From an uncultured Propionivibrio sp. (GTDB lineage: Bacteria > Pseudomonadota > Gammaproteobacteria > Burkholderiales > Rhodocyclaceae): a DNA stretch of 64,000 nucleotides. Shown in pieces: positions 36,539-44,441 of the stretch. Location: the NCBI RefSeq assembly GCF_963666255.1, contig NZ_OY762655.1, positions 1,240,001 to 1,304,000 on the forward strand, given 5' to 3'. The translations under genes were made by a program, and so were the position numbers. The notes beneath the pieces are model-generated. The model was not told the DNA's origin. It ran no database searches and saw only the letters and a list, made by a program, of their open reading frames with translations. Every line of letters begins with the position of its first letter. The first letter of the stretch is position 1.

Positions 36539-37908
36539 AATAAGGTTGCCTCACACAAAGCCAACTCCATTGCCCCGAACCGCGCCTGAACCGAGGCCGT
36601 GCTATTCGTTGAGTATGTAATGCTTTTCAAAAAACCGTCGTCTCGAACAAGAGCTACAATCGCCGCACGGACTACCTTGCCGTCTTCCTCCCCGATTTTT
36701 AAGACGAATTCCTCCGACATTGTTACGGCGCAAACTTCAAATAACGAGATATTAATAACTGTTCGAGCGGGATGTATGTACTCAGATGCTAAGGATTTTC
36801 TAAACGCGTGCTCGCCAAAAAATAGACGATTTAGCCTCATCACCTGTTCAAATGACTGCATCAGCTCAGACCGGGCCTGATGACTGAGTTGCCCAAGTCT
36901 CTTAAGGCCCTCTGCAAGGAACCCATCCATATCACCAGTCGTATAGTTTCGCCACCCAATTAACTTGAATGCGCAGAATCGATTGATCGCCTCCCGATCT
37001 CGCATCGTTTTTGGATTAAGAGACTTGCCCGTGGCGGAACGAAATGCATCGCTCTCTGCTGCCTGCTTTAGCCAAAACGTCGCAGGCCCCGAATACAGAG
37101 CGTTTCGCATCTGCTGCCGTGTCAAGGGCTCTCCACTATTTACACGCTCGAATATATCGAGTCGAGCACGCTCGGGCGCTTTTGCATCAAGAATATACAT
37201 TGTTAGCTGAGTGTCTTGAACACGCTCTTGCAAATGCAGAGGAAGATCTTTGTAAAGCTTGCCTTCGAGCGCATGAGATGCGCCCAACTTTTCCCCGGTG
37301 TCAAGGCCAGTTAGCCTTAGTTGGTTCCCAATAAATCTCGCGAACGTCGTGAGTCGTTGAAGACCATCAACTACAATGATGCGACCATCCATAGCTTCTG
37401 CTACGTAAAACACCGGCAACGGGATACGCATCACGCAGCTTTCTATGAGCTTAGATTGCTTCTGATTCGGCCAAACAAAATCTCGTTGAAAATCCGGGTC
37501 AAGCACATAACGCTGATTTGCGATTCGTTTCACAACTTCATAAACAGAACGGTTCTCAGTACGAACAAAAACGGCATCCAGAGGGTAGTCTCCCCACCCA
37601 TCACTTGAGGACTCATCAACGCCTTCTGGTTCTTGTATCGCCTCAATAGCGCAAAGGGGGGACTCAATCGCACCGTTATTGCTCTCTTCTACAATTGCGA
37701 AAGCAATCCTACGTTGGTCATCAACACAAGGCTCCTCAAGTTGAGTATTGTGCAAATACTCCAGCAGTCGCACCTTGTCGCTGTCTGTCAATGTGTCATC
37801 CTGCAACGATTTGACAACACCAGCTTTCGCCAACAAATCGCGCAGTGCCCGAATCGAAAACTCTGCCTTTTCAGCAAACAAAGACATGCTCGTTTGTACC
37901 ATCGCCAA
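36535..37908 (-). CDS. DUF262 (GmrSD/ParB-like) protein, first gene of defence-like operon
   Basis: A 457-residue protein. The DUF262 core starts about residue 125: DPDFQRDFVW (137-146), a ParB/Srx-like fold mark, then VVDGLQRLTT (179-188), whose DGxxR motif is the nucleotide-binding/nuclease signature of GmrS-type proteins, and FERVNSGEPLTRQQMRNALY. The first ~100 residues form a separate helical/acidic domain. DUF262 proteins act in GmrSD, SspE and other anti-phage nucleases. The gene is divergent from the TIR gene (156-bp shared promoter region). Confidence 0.85.
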   Translation of the reverse strand: MAMVQTSMSLFAEKAEFSIRALRDLLAKAGVVKSLQDDTLTDSDKVRLLEYLHNTQLEEPCVDDQRRIAFAIVEESNNGAIESPLCAIEAIQEPEGVDESSSDGWGDYPLDAVFVRTENRSVYEVVKRIANQRYVLDPDFQRDFVWPNQKQSKLIESCVMRIPLPVFYVAEAMDGRIIVVDGLQRLTTFARFIGNQLRLTGLDTGEKLGASHALEGKLYKDLPLHLQERVQDTQLTMYILDAKAPERARLDIFERVNSGEPLTRQQMRNALYSGPATFWLKQAAESDAFRSATGKSLNPKTMRDREAINRFCAFKLIGWRNYTTGDMDGFLAEGLKRLGQLSHQARSELMQSFEQVMRLNRLFFGEHAFRKSLASEYIHPARTVINISLFEVCAVTMSEEFVLKIGEEDGKVVRAAIVALVRDDGFLKSITYSTNSTASVQARFGAMELALCEATLL

Positions 37909-38064
37909 CCCTCGTCACCATGACTTCTGAGACAATCGCCTGATTCAGCGCAGTGATATTTTCATCGCTATCTGGGCAAACACTCTGATCTATACAGAAT
38001 CATCGCCCAACATGGTAGCAAAATATACTTATCATCCCCACCAAAGAAATAAATCGGCCTTAAC

Positions 38065-39048
38065 GTGAACCCGACATTTTCATCAAACCGTATTTTCATC
38101 AGCCACAGTTGCGATGATCACGAGCAAGTTCTTGCCTTGATAGACAGTTTAGAAGCCGCTTCATTTTCCTGTTGGGCATCCTTTCGAGACATACCTGCTG
38201 GCGCTCTCTGGGATAAAGTCATCGAGAAGGCATTGAGGGAGGCCACTGCCGCAATCGTTTTTGTCACGCAATCAAGCATCGAGTCTAACTATGTGCGTGC
38301 CGAAGTAGATGACGCACTATCGCGCAATCAGACCGTGATTCCCGTCATCGCAGAGGACGTAGAACTGCCGCTCCGTTGGCGCACTCTCCAAAACATCAAG
38401 TGGTCCGACAATTCTCGCGATCTTGCAATAAATGCAATTATTGAAGCATTACCACAAACAGCTCTGAATAGCCTACGCCTGGCACTTGACGACTCGGGTC
38501 GATTTGAGAAAGTAAGGAGCCTAATACTTCAACACGCCGAGTGGCTTCCCATAGAGTTCGCAATGGCACGCTACTATAGCATGCGACCAAACACAGTAAT
38601 TCTTCCGGACTCTCCTGTTGATTTCTTCGCAGCTCGCCTGGACACGCCCGGACCAAGAGCATCTCTCTATTATTTGTGCTCGCCAACTGAGTCGCCAGTT
38701 TCATCTTCGGGAGGCGCCCGACCACACATACGCAAGACTCTGACAAAAGTTCGCCGCCATCTGAACTTCCTTTCGCACCCTATCCCATCGGAGCATGAAC
38801 TCGCGCCAACCTCACTCTTCGCGGCAGAAGCTCACAAATGGCGAATGATTCCACCAAGATATACTCAGTTCTCCGTCTATTTAATCGCCGGTCGCCGGCA
38901 TCACTATGAAGGGCGCGCATTGGCAGCCAGAGAGGCGATCTTAGGGAAAGCAAACCGAATGATCTGCCAGGACGTCAAATTCGAGGCTCGACTTGACTTG
39001 ATGAGCTACGACCGGCTGCTCGCAAATGCGTCTTCTGGAAAAAAGTAA
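38065..39048 (+). CDS. TIR-domain protein with unknown C-terminal domain
   Basis: A 327-residue protein starting at GTG. Residues ~8-135 are a TIR domain: RIFISHSCDDHEQVLALIDS, CWASFRDIPAGALW, AAIVFVTQSSIESNYVRAEV, with Glu80 at the usual NADase position, and VIPVIAEDVELP. The remaining ~190 residues (PIEFAMARYYSMRPNTVIL, RYTQFSVYLIAGRRHHYEG) match nothing I know. Bacterial TIR proteins commonly cleave NAD+ or make cyclic ADPR signals after phage detection. The gene sits alone, divergent from the DUF262 operon. Confidence 0.82.
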   Translation: MNPTFSSNRIFISHSCDDHEQVLALIDSLEAASFSCWASFRDIPAGALWDKVIEKALREATAAIVFVTQSSIESNYVRAEVDDALSRNQTVIPVIAEDVELPLRWRTLQNIKWSDNSRDLAINAIIEALPQTALNSLRLALDDSGRFEKVRSLILQHAEWLPIEFAMARYYSMRPNTVILPDSPVDFFAARLDTPGPRASLYYLCSPTESPVSSSGGARPHIRKTLTKVRRHLNFLSHPIPSEHELAPTSLFAAEAHKWRMIPPRYTQFSVYLIAGRRHHYEGRALAAREAILGKANRMICQDVKFEARLDLMSYDRLLANASSGKK

Positions 39049-39223
39049 GGACAATAAGAAATCGGCGCATATCTAGTGAATTCAAACGCCTTATCATTTT
39101 TTCATTTTCCGAAATATTTATTATGAGCGAGGAACACCAGTCCTTCATTTCTGCCGTGCTCGACTTCTTGGCTGCGACGTCTCCCCGTAATTGAGTAGCA
39201 GCGGCAAGGGTTAGGTTTCCGTA

Positions 39224-40063
39224 TCATGATGCATCCAACAACAACCTCAGTGCTGTGTCGATTGATCTAGCACCTCGGTCGTCCACGTCAGCGGAGGGGA
39301 TGTATCTCTCACAGCATCGCTGCACATACGGCACAATCGCGGAGGGGCCGTGGGAAAACTCTCGCCCCCCCAGAAGAAGTGACGTATTTAGCTCTGCAAG
39401 GACACACTCGCGCGCTGAATACTGGTTATTGCTGAGAATACTGAATCGGCTCGCTTCCTCAAGCAGAGCCAAGTAGTTCTCGGCCATGTACTGTCTTCGG
39501 CATTGTTCGAGTTTTCCTGTTCGCTCTAGATTTAACGAGTTTGCCTCGGCAATACGACGAGTCTCCGCTGCTTGCGAGGATTTGAGCGAGTTGAGCACGC
39601 TACTCTTCCGACATACTTTCCTGAGGTACATAACCTTCTCCGGATTGGCTGAGTGCATCCCATAGAGAGCAGCACCGTTGATGTCCGTGGGGCAGTGCGT
39701 CTCGTCGACGCTACCGGAGGCGAGTAGTGCATCAATCACTGGCGTGGCAAAGTTCTCGTCTATGAATAAACTTGGAAAATGTTGCGGTTTGAGCCGAAGG
39801 TGCAACTTACCAAAGAGTTCAATCGCTTCGACATGGCGAGTCGCGATTGCACGGAGAAACTCATCGTAGGTTCGGCGCTGATAACCGAGCTCTGTGAGCT
39901 GCTTCTCCGGGGATGCGAATAGGTCTTTGACTAGAGACCTTACATCCACGAAGGCCGACACAGCGGCAAAGAAGATTCCACTTGTAATTAGTATTTTCAG
40001 GGCAGTACCGAGAGACGACAAGGCGGAGCACGCTGACGTGACAAAATCTCGGAATTTCATCAT
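39224..40063 (-). CDS. Membrane-anchored protein of unknown function
   Basis: A 279-residue protein with one N-terminal membrane segment (ALKILITSGIFFAAVSAFV) and a mainly helical soluble part. AIATRHVEAIELFGKLHLRL through FATPVIDALLASGSVDETHC has the periodicity of ankyrin-like helix pairs. Cys is unusually frequent (about seven). No family recognised. It lies 137 bp downstream of a HEAT-repeat gene on the same strand, suggesting a cargo pair. Confidence 0.6.
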   Translation of the reverse strand: MMKFRDFVTSACSALSSLGTALKILITSGIFFAAVSAFVDVRSLVKDLFASPEKQLTELGYQRRTYDEFLRAIATRHVEAIELFGKLHLRLKPQHFPSLFIDENFATPVIDALLASGSVDETHCPTDINGAALYGMHSANPEKVMYLRKVCRKSSVLNSLKSSQAAETRRIAEANSLNLERTGKLEQCRRQYMAENYLALLEEASRFSILSNNQYSARECVLAELNTSLLLGGREFSHGPSAIVPYVQRCCERYIPSADVDDRGARSIDTALRLLLDAS

Positions 40064-40200
40064 GATTCTCGAAAAAAGGAATAAACCTAGGAGACACTTT
40101 CGAGCTAGTAGAAATACTGCCTTTCGCCCCCCATTGGAGAGATATCGCTAGTGTAACCAGTCAGCGTTTCGAACTGTAGAAGAGCTCTATATGCAAAACC

Positions 40201-40593
40201 CTATTTATCTATAGATGAGTTTGTAGAACAAAAAACAGGGCGGCTCATCCCAACGCGCCCTAGAGCTTCAATCGCTAAGAATTGCTGTTTTGACCCAACA
40301 GCAGCTGTCCGGAATATGTTAACTAATTTGTCGGCGGCAACCGGATGCCCGCTATTTCCTAGTGCTTCGATGATCAAGTACTGCTGCTTTGAACCAGAGA
40401 CAGCCACTTCGTACAGTCGTAGAAGTGCATCGACTGCTGTTCCATGCCCATTAATTCCCAAGGCTTCGATGGCTAGGTACTGCTGCTTTGAACCGAGCGG
40501 AGCACTAACGAGAATATTAATCAAAACATCAGCCGCAAATGCACTCACCTGCATGTCAATCTCCTGAAGTTTCTCATTTTCGTTTGTCACCAA
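40201..40593 (-). CDS. Small HEAT-like repeat protein, probably truncated
   Basis: A 130-residue protein built from three ~33-residue units, each with GSKQQ(Y/F)L(A/I)IEALG near its middle, as in HEAT-like repeats. The third unit breaks off at RVGMSRPVFCS and the last ten residues look unrelated, so the 3' part was probably lost. The strong conservation between units suggests recent internal duplication. It lies 7 bp after the XRE/ImmA gene. Confidence 0.55.
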   Translation of the reverse strand: MVTNENEKLQEIDMQVSAFAADVLINILVSAPLGSKQQYLAIEALGINGHGTAVDALLRLYEVAVSGSKQQYLIIEALGNSGHPVAADKLVNIFRTAAVGSKQQFLAIEALGRVGMSRPVFCSTNSSIDK

Positions 40594-40600
40594 CCAACGC

Positions 40601-41830
40601 TTAGGATTTCCGCGCCGCTCCTAGATCAATGACGTTACTCAACGTTTGCTCAGAGTACGTCCCGCTGACGACTTGTTCATCAGGACTCATATGCTTAAGA
40701 TCAGTCTTCAGCTTAAGTTCCAGAACGTCTGCTTTCGGGAGTCCCAATAACCCAAACGGTAGCCCAAGCAAGCTTTCAACATCCCGTGCAGAAAGCCCTA
40801 ACATAGAGGGCAATGCATCAGCGGTAACTATGCCCTCGTTCGATAAAAGATCGACCGTTCTCTTCAACAGCCGAGGCTGTTCGGGGTCACGGTCATCATC
40901 GTTTGGCTCTCGCTTGTTACCCCATTTCGCTGATCTGAGCTTTATTAGTCTCAGGTAATCGCTATCTCCGATAACACCAAGAGCAACCAATCTCATAATC
41001 ATTGCCGCGACCGAAACGCCCCATCTCCTTTTTAGAAAAAGTAATCCTTGGAGAGATACCGGGGATGTAACCTCTGCGGCGAATCCTCTACTGGGCAACA
41101 AGAACGCCCCCGCAAATCTATGGGCTTGTTGTTCTATTTGCTTATGGGCCGCCGCATCCGCAGGATCTTCAATATATCGGTGTAACACAAGGTGACCGAG
41201 CTCGTGGGCTGCATCAAATCGGCTTCTATACGCATTGCCTTTATCCGCACATAGCAAGACAATCGGCCGACCATTAGCGCTCCATGCTGACAAACCTTCG
41301 ATGCGCGGAGTACCAGTTTCTTCTCGAGCAACGATTACACCAGCATTTTCCAAAAGAAGTAAAACATCGGCAATCGGGCCGTTCTTTAGCCCCCACCGTT
41401 CACGACACTCTTCCGCTGCGTCTTCAATGTCAGTGTCGGTGATTTCGCTGAGCTTCTTGTAATTCTTAACAGGAATATCCAAATCAGGATAGTCGACATA
41501 CATTTCAAGCTGTCGCGACACTTCATCCAACCAGCCGGCTCTGGCATTTAGAAGCGCACGATCTGCCTTCATTTGAGAAATACTGCCGCGAAAATATGGG
41601 ATTGAAATCTGCTCTTGCAGTGGACGAGTTAACCATTCTGGGCTTACTCGCAGTTCGGAAGCCAGTCGATCAATCATTTCTCCACTCGGAACCTGCACGC
41701 AATTTCTCCATCGACTGATCGTTGTCGACGTCGCCCCAATACGTGCGGCCAATTCGATTGCAGAAAAGCCGCGAGCGGCTAGAGCCTGCTCAAGCCGCTC
41801 GGGTACGAAATTTCCAATAGTGCGGGTCAT
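40601..41830 (-). CDS. XRE-family regulator with ImmA/IrrE metallopeptidase domain
   Basis: A 409-residue protein. Residues ~10-70 are a Cro/C1-type helix-turn-helix (LARIGATSTTISRWRN-like: AARIGATSTTISRWRNCVQV). The middle holds the zinc-peptidase motif FDAAHELGHLVLHRY (HExxH with a second His) followed by EQQAHRFAGAFLLP. The C-terminal third (LLSNEGIVTADALPSMLGLS) is a second helical region. Such fusions regulate mobile elements and toxin systems by cleaving or controlling partners. Its start overlaps the upstream gene's stop by ATGA. Confidence 0.87.
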   Translation of the reverse strand: MTRTIGNFVPERLEQALAARGFSAIELAARIGATSTTISRWRNCVQVPSGEMIDRLASELRVSPEWLTRPLQEQISIPYFRGSISQMKADRALLNARAGWLDEVSRQLEMYVDYPDLDIPVKNYKKLSEITDTDIEDAAEECRERWGLKNGPIADVLLLLENAGVIVAREETGTPRIEGLSAWSANGRPIVLLCADKGNAYRSRFDAAHELGHLVLHRYIEDPADAAAHKQIEQQAHRFAGAFLLPSRGFAAEVTSPVSLQGLLFLKRRWGVSVAAMIMRLVALGVIGDSDYLRLIKLRSAKWGNKREPNDDDRDPEQPRLLKRTVDLLSNEGIVTADALPSMLGLSARDVESLLGLPFGLLGLPKADVLELKLKTDLKHMSPDEQVVSGTYSEQTLSNVIDLGAARKS

Positions 41831-42705
41831 GACTCGCCTGGCAGTGATTGCTTCTTAACATTGGGTTTGAGCCTGGGTTGTGCACTATCTACAACAGTTT
41901 CTTGGTGCTGGTATCGGCGCACAAAGACAGAAAGTTGCTCCTCGAAGATAGGATTGCGAAGGTCCATGTTTTCGTCTGGCACAACAATATAGGCTTGGCA
42001 CGGGTTTGCATCCGTGCCGTCGCCTTCCGTTACGAGAAACGCAGTCACAGCCGCAATATCTTGAGGTTCTTGTTGCAGTAGCCAATCAACTTGCACCAAT
42101 GACGCGACGAGACGATTCGGCGCACAGAGCTTCACTTTCGCTTTGCTTCGCCGCGAGTTGTCCCATTTGCCACTATTCATGTGAACGCGCGCAATCGCTG
42201 CCAAGCCAACGTTTCCTATCAAAATCTTGTTGCCACGCAACGGTGCATGGGGAATTTCGCACTCGTCAAGGGTAACCATCAACGCTTCGTTTAAGAAGAA
42301 ATGTCGGTTATGCCCAACCACTGATGCTCTATGGCCCTTATTTACGCTTTGACCGATCTGCAAAGCACGATCGAGCGCAGACGGGTAATGGCGCTCGAAG
42401 TTCAGAAGCAGTTCGCGCGGGATGGATTCCAGCAAGATTTTCGCAATATTTTCGTGACCGGACATAAACTCACCCATACTCGAAATGTCGTTATGCTGAA
42501 TATACATCAAATAAATTGTCGCGTCCAGTGCGCACAGTCGTGTTTTTATTCCCGTCGCTCCTGCAATAACGACGTACGGTAGCCCCTCCCACCAGCGGGG
42601 AGGCGCATCAGATGTAAACGATTCGCCCAACAAAATTTTCTCAATCGCATAAGGGGTATCCACCCCCAATGTTTTGCAGGCGATATTGAAGATCTCGCGG
42701 CTCTG
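41827..42705 (-). CDS. Partner of XRE-ImmA protein, 5' end replaced by an IS3 fragment
   Basis: About 292 residues, beginning at SREIFNIACKTLGVDTPYAI, that I do not recognise. They contain a middle region (NIAKILLESIPRELLLNFER) and a Pro/Lys-rich tail. The stop overlaps the XRE-ImmA start, so the two form a pair. No native start codon remains: the frame enters from a transposase fragment whose ATG at 42873 would give a 348-residue chimera. Whether the chimera is expressed is unknown. Confidence 0.6.
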   Translation of the reverse strand, partial: QSREIFNIACKTLGVDTPYAIEKILLGESFTSDAPPRWWEGLPYVVIAGATGIKTRLCALDATIYLMYIQHNDISSMGEFMSGHENIAKILLESIPRELLLNFERHYPSALDRALQIGQSVNKGHRASVVGHNRHFFLNEALMVTLDECEIPHAPLRGNKILIGNVGLAAIARVHMNSGKWDNSRRSKAKVKLCAPNRLVASLVQVDWLLQQEPQDIAAVTAFLVTEGDGTDANPCQAYIVVPDENMDLRNPIFEEQLSVFVRRYQHQETVVDSAQPRLKPNVKKQSLPGES

Positions 42706-42873
42706 ATAGACGAATCCGCGTTGCATCGGGATGTACGTCGTATCTATGGCCCAGACCTGGTTCGGGCGATCGCTGGTGAGGTGACGCAAGAAGTAGGGGT
42801 AGATCCGACGCACCTGGTTCCGCCGGCTGGTGCTGGCCTTTTGGTATCCAAGCGCCCAATTTCTCGGGGCCAT
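42706..42873 (-). pseudogene. IS3-family transposase (OrfB) fragment
   Basis: 56 codons encoding RIYPYFLRHLTSDRPNQVWA then IDTTYIPMQRGFVY, the conserved block around the first catalytic Asp of IS3-family integrase cores. Nothing of the rest of the IS is visible. It is joined in frame to the gene at 41827-42705. Confidence 0.85.
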
Positions 42874-43014
42874 TCCTGTCCGCTACGGAAAACAATCTTA
42901 CTATTGTCGGTGCTGTGGCGTTTTTTACCAGAGTAACAACTGAATAGATTTGCTCTGATTTTTCACCACTTCATCTATCCAAAGCAACATGATCCATAAA
43001 AAACCAAACAGTAG

Positions 43015-43716
43015 TCAGAGAGAAAAATGTCTCATAAGTAATTCAGAAAATGAATCTTTATCAGGCGCCTCGTTTCCCAAATAGCTCAAGTCTCCTAGTT
43101 CGGGCAGTTGCTGCCCCAAGACAGCCACGAGCTCATCACGATTTTTTCGGATGGACGGAAAGTAATGATATCCGTCGTGCAGCCAGCGTCGACAATGTTG
43201 AATCCGCAGAGGTGTCATGTGCTCTTCGTAACCCCTTATCCGATTAAAGAGCACCATGCTTCCGAATACATTGAATGACATTATTCCTCTCAGGTAATTC
43301 CAAGAAGGTATTGAAATATTGATCTTGTTATTCCCGTAATCGAACAAGTCTCCAATGTCTTTTTCTGTTTCTTTGAGCAGGATGACTGCATCCTCGATGG
43401 TCAATTGCTTTCGAAACATCACCCACAAAGGGCTGCGAATCCAGTGTGCTGTTCCCGGAAAGACTTCCTCAACAGCTCTTACAAGGCTGGATCGGCCGAC
43501 GGCGGCACCCGCGGGGAGCTGATCACCCCTTGCGTATCTGTACCATGAATGCGACGGTTCTTTATCGCCATCGTTCCCGTCTCCGATGCGTTCGACAAAA
43601 AACTGCCTAAGTTGATTCGCATTCATCCCAGATGTGTCTGAGACAGCGAAAAACCATAGTTTGGTTTGCAGCCGCTCAAAATTCTCTTTTGCCGGATGCC
43701 CTCGTTTGCTTCTCAT
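43015..43716 (-). CDS. Hypothetical protein, transposon cargo
   Basis: A 233-residue frame starting MRSKRGHPAKENFERLQTKL. HSWYRYARGDQLPAGAAVGR reads like a small DNA-binding or recognition turn. The rest (SIPSWNYLRGIMSFNVFGSM, HCRRWLHDGYHYFPSIRKN) is aromatic-rich. I do not recognise it. It is divergent from the small gene at 43825 with a short, AT-rich gap. The frame is open 25 codons further upstream. Confidence 0.55.
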   Translation of the reverse strand: MRSKRGHPAKENFERLQTKLWFFAVSDTSGMNANQLRQFFVERIGDGNDGDKEPSHSWYRYARGDQLPAGAAVGRSSLVRAVEEVFPGTAHWIRSPLWVMFRKQLTIEDAVILLKETEKDIGDLFDYGNNKINISIPSWNYLRGIMSFNVFGSMVLFNRIRGYEEHMTPLRIQHCRRWLHDGYHYFPSIRKNRDELVAVLGQQLPELGDLSYLGNEAPDKDSFSELLMRHFSL

Positions 43717-43824
43717 AAACCGGATTGTCGTGAAATTCGTAATAAACGGGCAATGTTCAAAAACGTAAAAATACACAACAATCACACCCAACGTCGAATG
43801 TGACGGGAGATGACAGGCTCAGAC

Positions 43825-44106
43825 ATGGACACCCCAACTGATCAACCCCTTGCTACCTACCTCGAACGGGTGATGACCGAAAAGCACGGCCCAATGATTG
43901 CTGACGATGCGTTACGTACTGCTCTTGGTTACCGATCCATGAATGCTTTTCGGCAAGCACTGGTGAGGAAGACCGTGCCCGTCCCCGTATTCTCACTACC
44001 CAATCGGCGCGGGAAATATGCATTGGTTAAGGATGTGGCTGCTTGGCTGGCAGCTCAGCGAGCTTTCGCTGTTTTGAGAAGTAACTCGCCATCCGAACGA
44101 TTCTGA
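43825..44106 (+). CDS. Small PrtN-like/helix-turn-helix protein upstream of tnsAB
   Basis: A 93-residue protein. IADDALRTALGYRSMNAFRQ then LVRKTVPVPVFSLPNRRG has the layout of small excisionase/pyocin-activator-like DNA-binding proteins, with a basic wing. It ends 335 bp before tnsAB and a terminator-like hairpin lies between them. A regulatory role in the element is plausible but not shown. Confidence 0.5.
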   Translation: MDTPTDQPLATYLERVMTEKHGPMIADDALRTALGYRSMNAFRQALVRKTVPVPVFSLPNRRGKYALVKDVAAWLAAQRAFAVLRSNSPSERF

Positions 44107-44191
44107 ATATATCGACGATCACTTGAGAAGGGAGGTATCTACAACCTAGCGCGATAACCTGAAGGAGCCAAGGCCATAGACGCAAAAAAAA

Positions 44192-44226
44192 ACGGCTTGG
44201 AGGGCAAACTCCAAACCGTCTTCTTT
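44192..44226. terminator. Terminator-like hairpin upstream of tnsAB
   Basis: ACGGCTTGGAG (44192-44202) pairs with CTCCAAACCGT (44209-44219), with a run of A before and CTTCTTT after, so it can act in either direction. It isolates tnsAB from upstream cargo transcription. Confidence 0.65.
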
Positions 44227-44441
44227 AAGAATAAACGCACGTCAGTAACCAGCCGACATGCAAATTCTCCGCGTCAAACCAACCGGTGTCAAGCAGTTTA
44301 TTGGCCACGGAATCGGCCTGCTCGCGCCCTGAAATCGGGCATCCATTTCGATCATTTGTCGTGTGCGTTTCGCCTCTGCTGGTGAGGCCAGTCTCGCCTT
44401 GGCTTTCAGAACGAAGCGCCGCGACAGACACGGAGAAAACC

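Noticed and set aside
39121..39195. Short plus-strand frame starting MSEEHQSF after the TIR gene
   Set aside because: Only about 24 codons, no ribosome site and no resemblance to known small proteins.
42641..42895. 84-codon minus-strand frame over the IS3 fragment
   Set aside because: It is another frame of the same transposase remnant, without family sequence.
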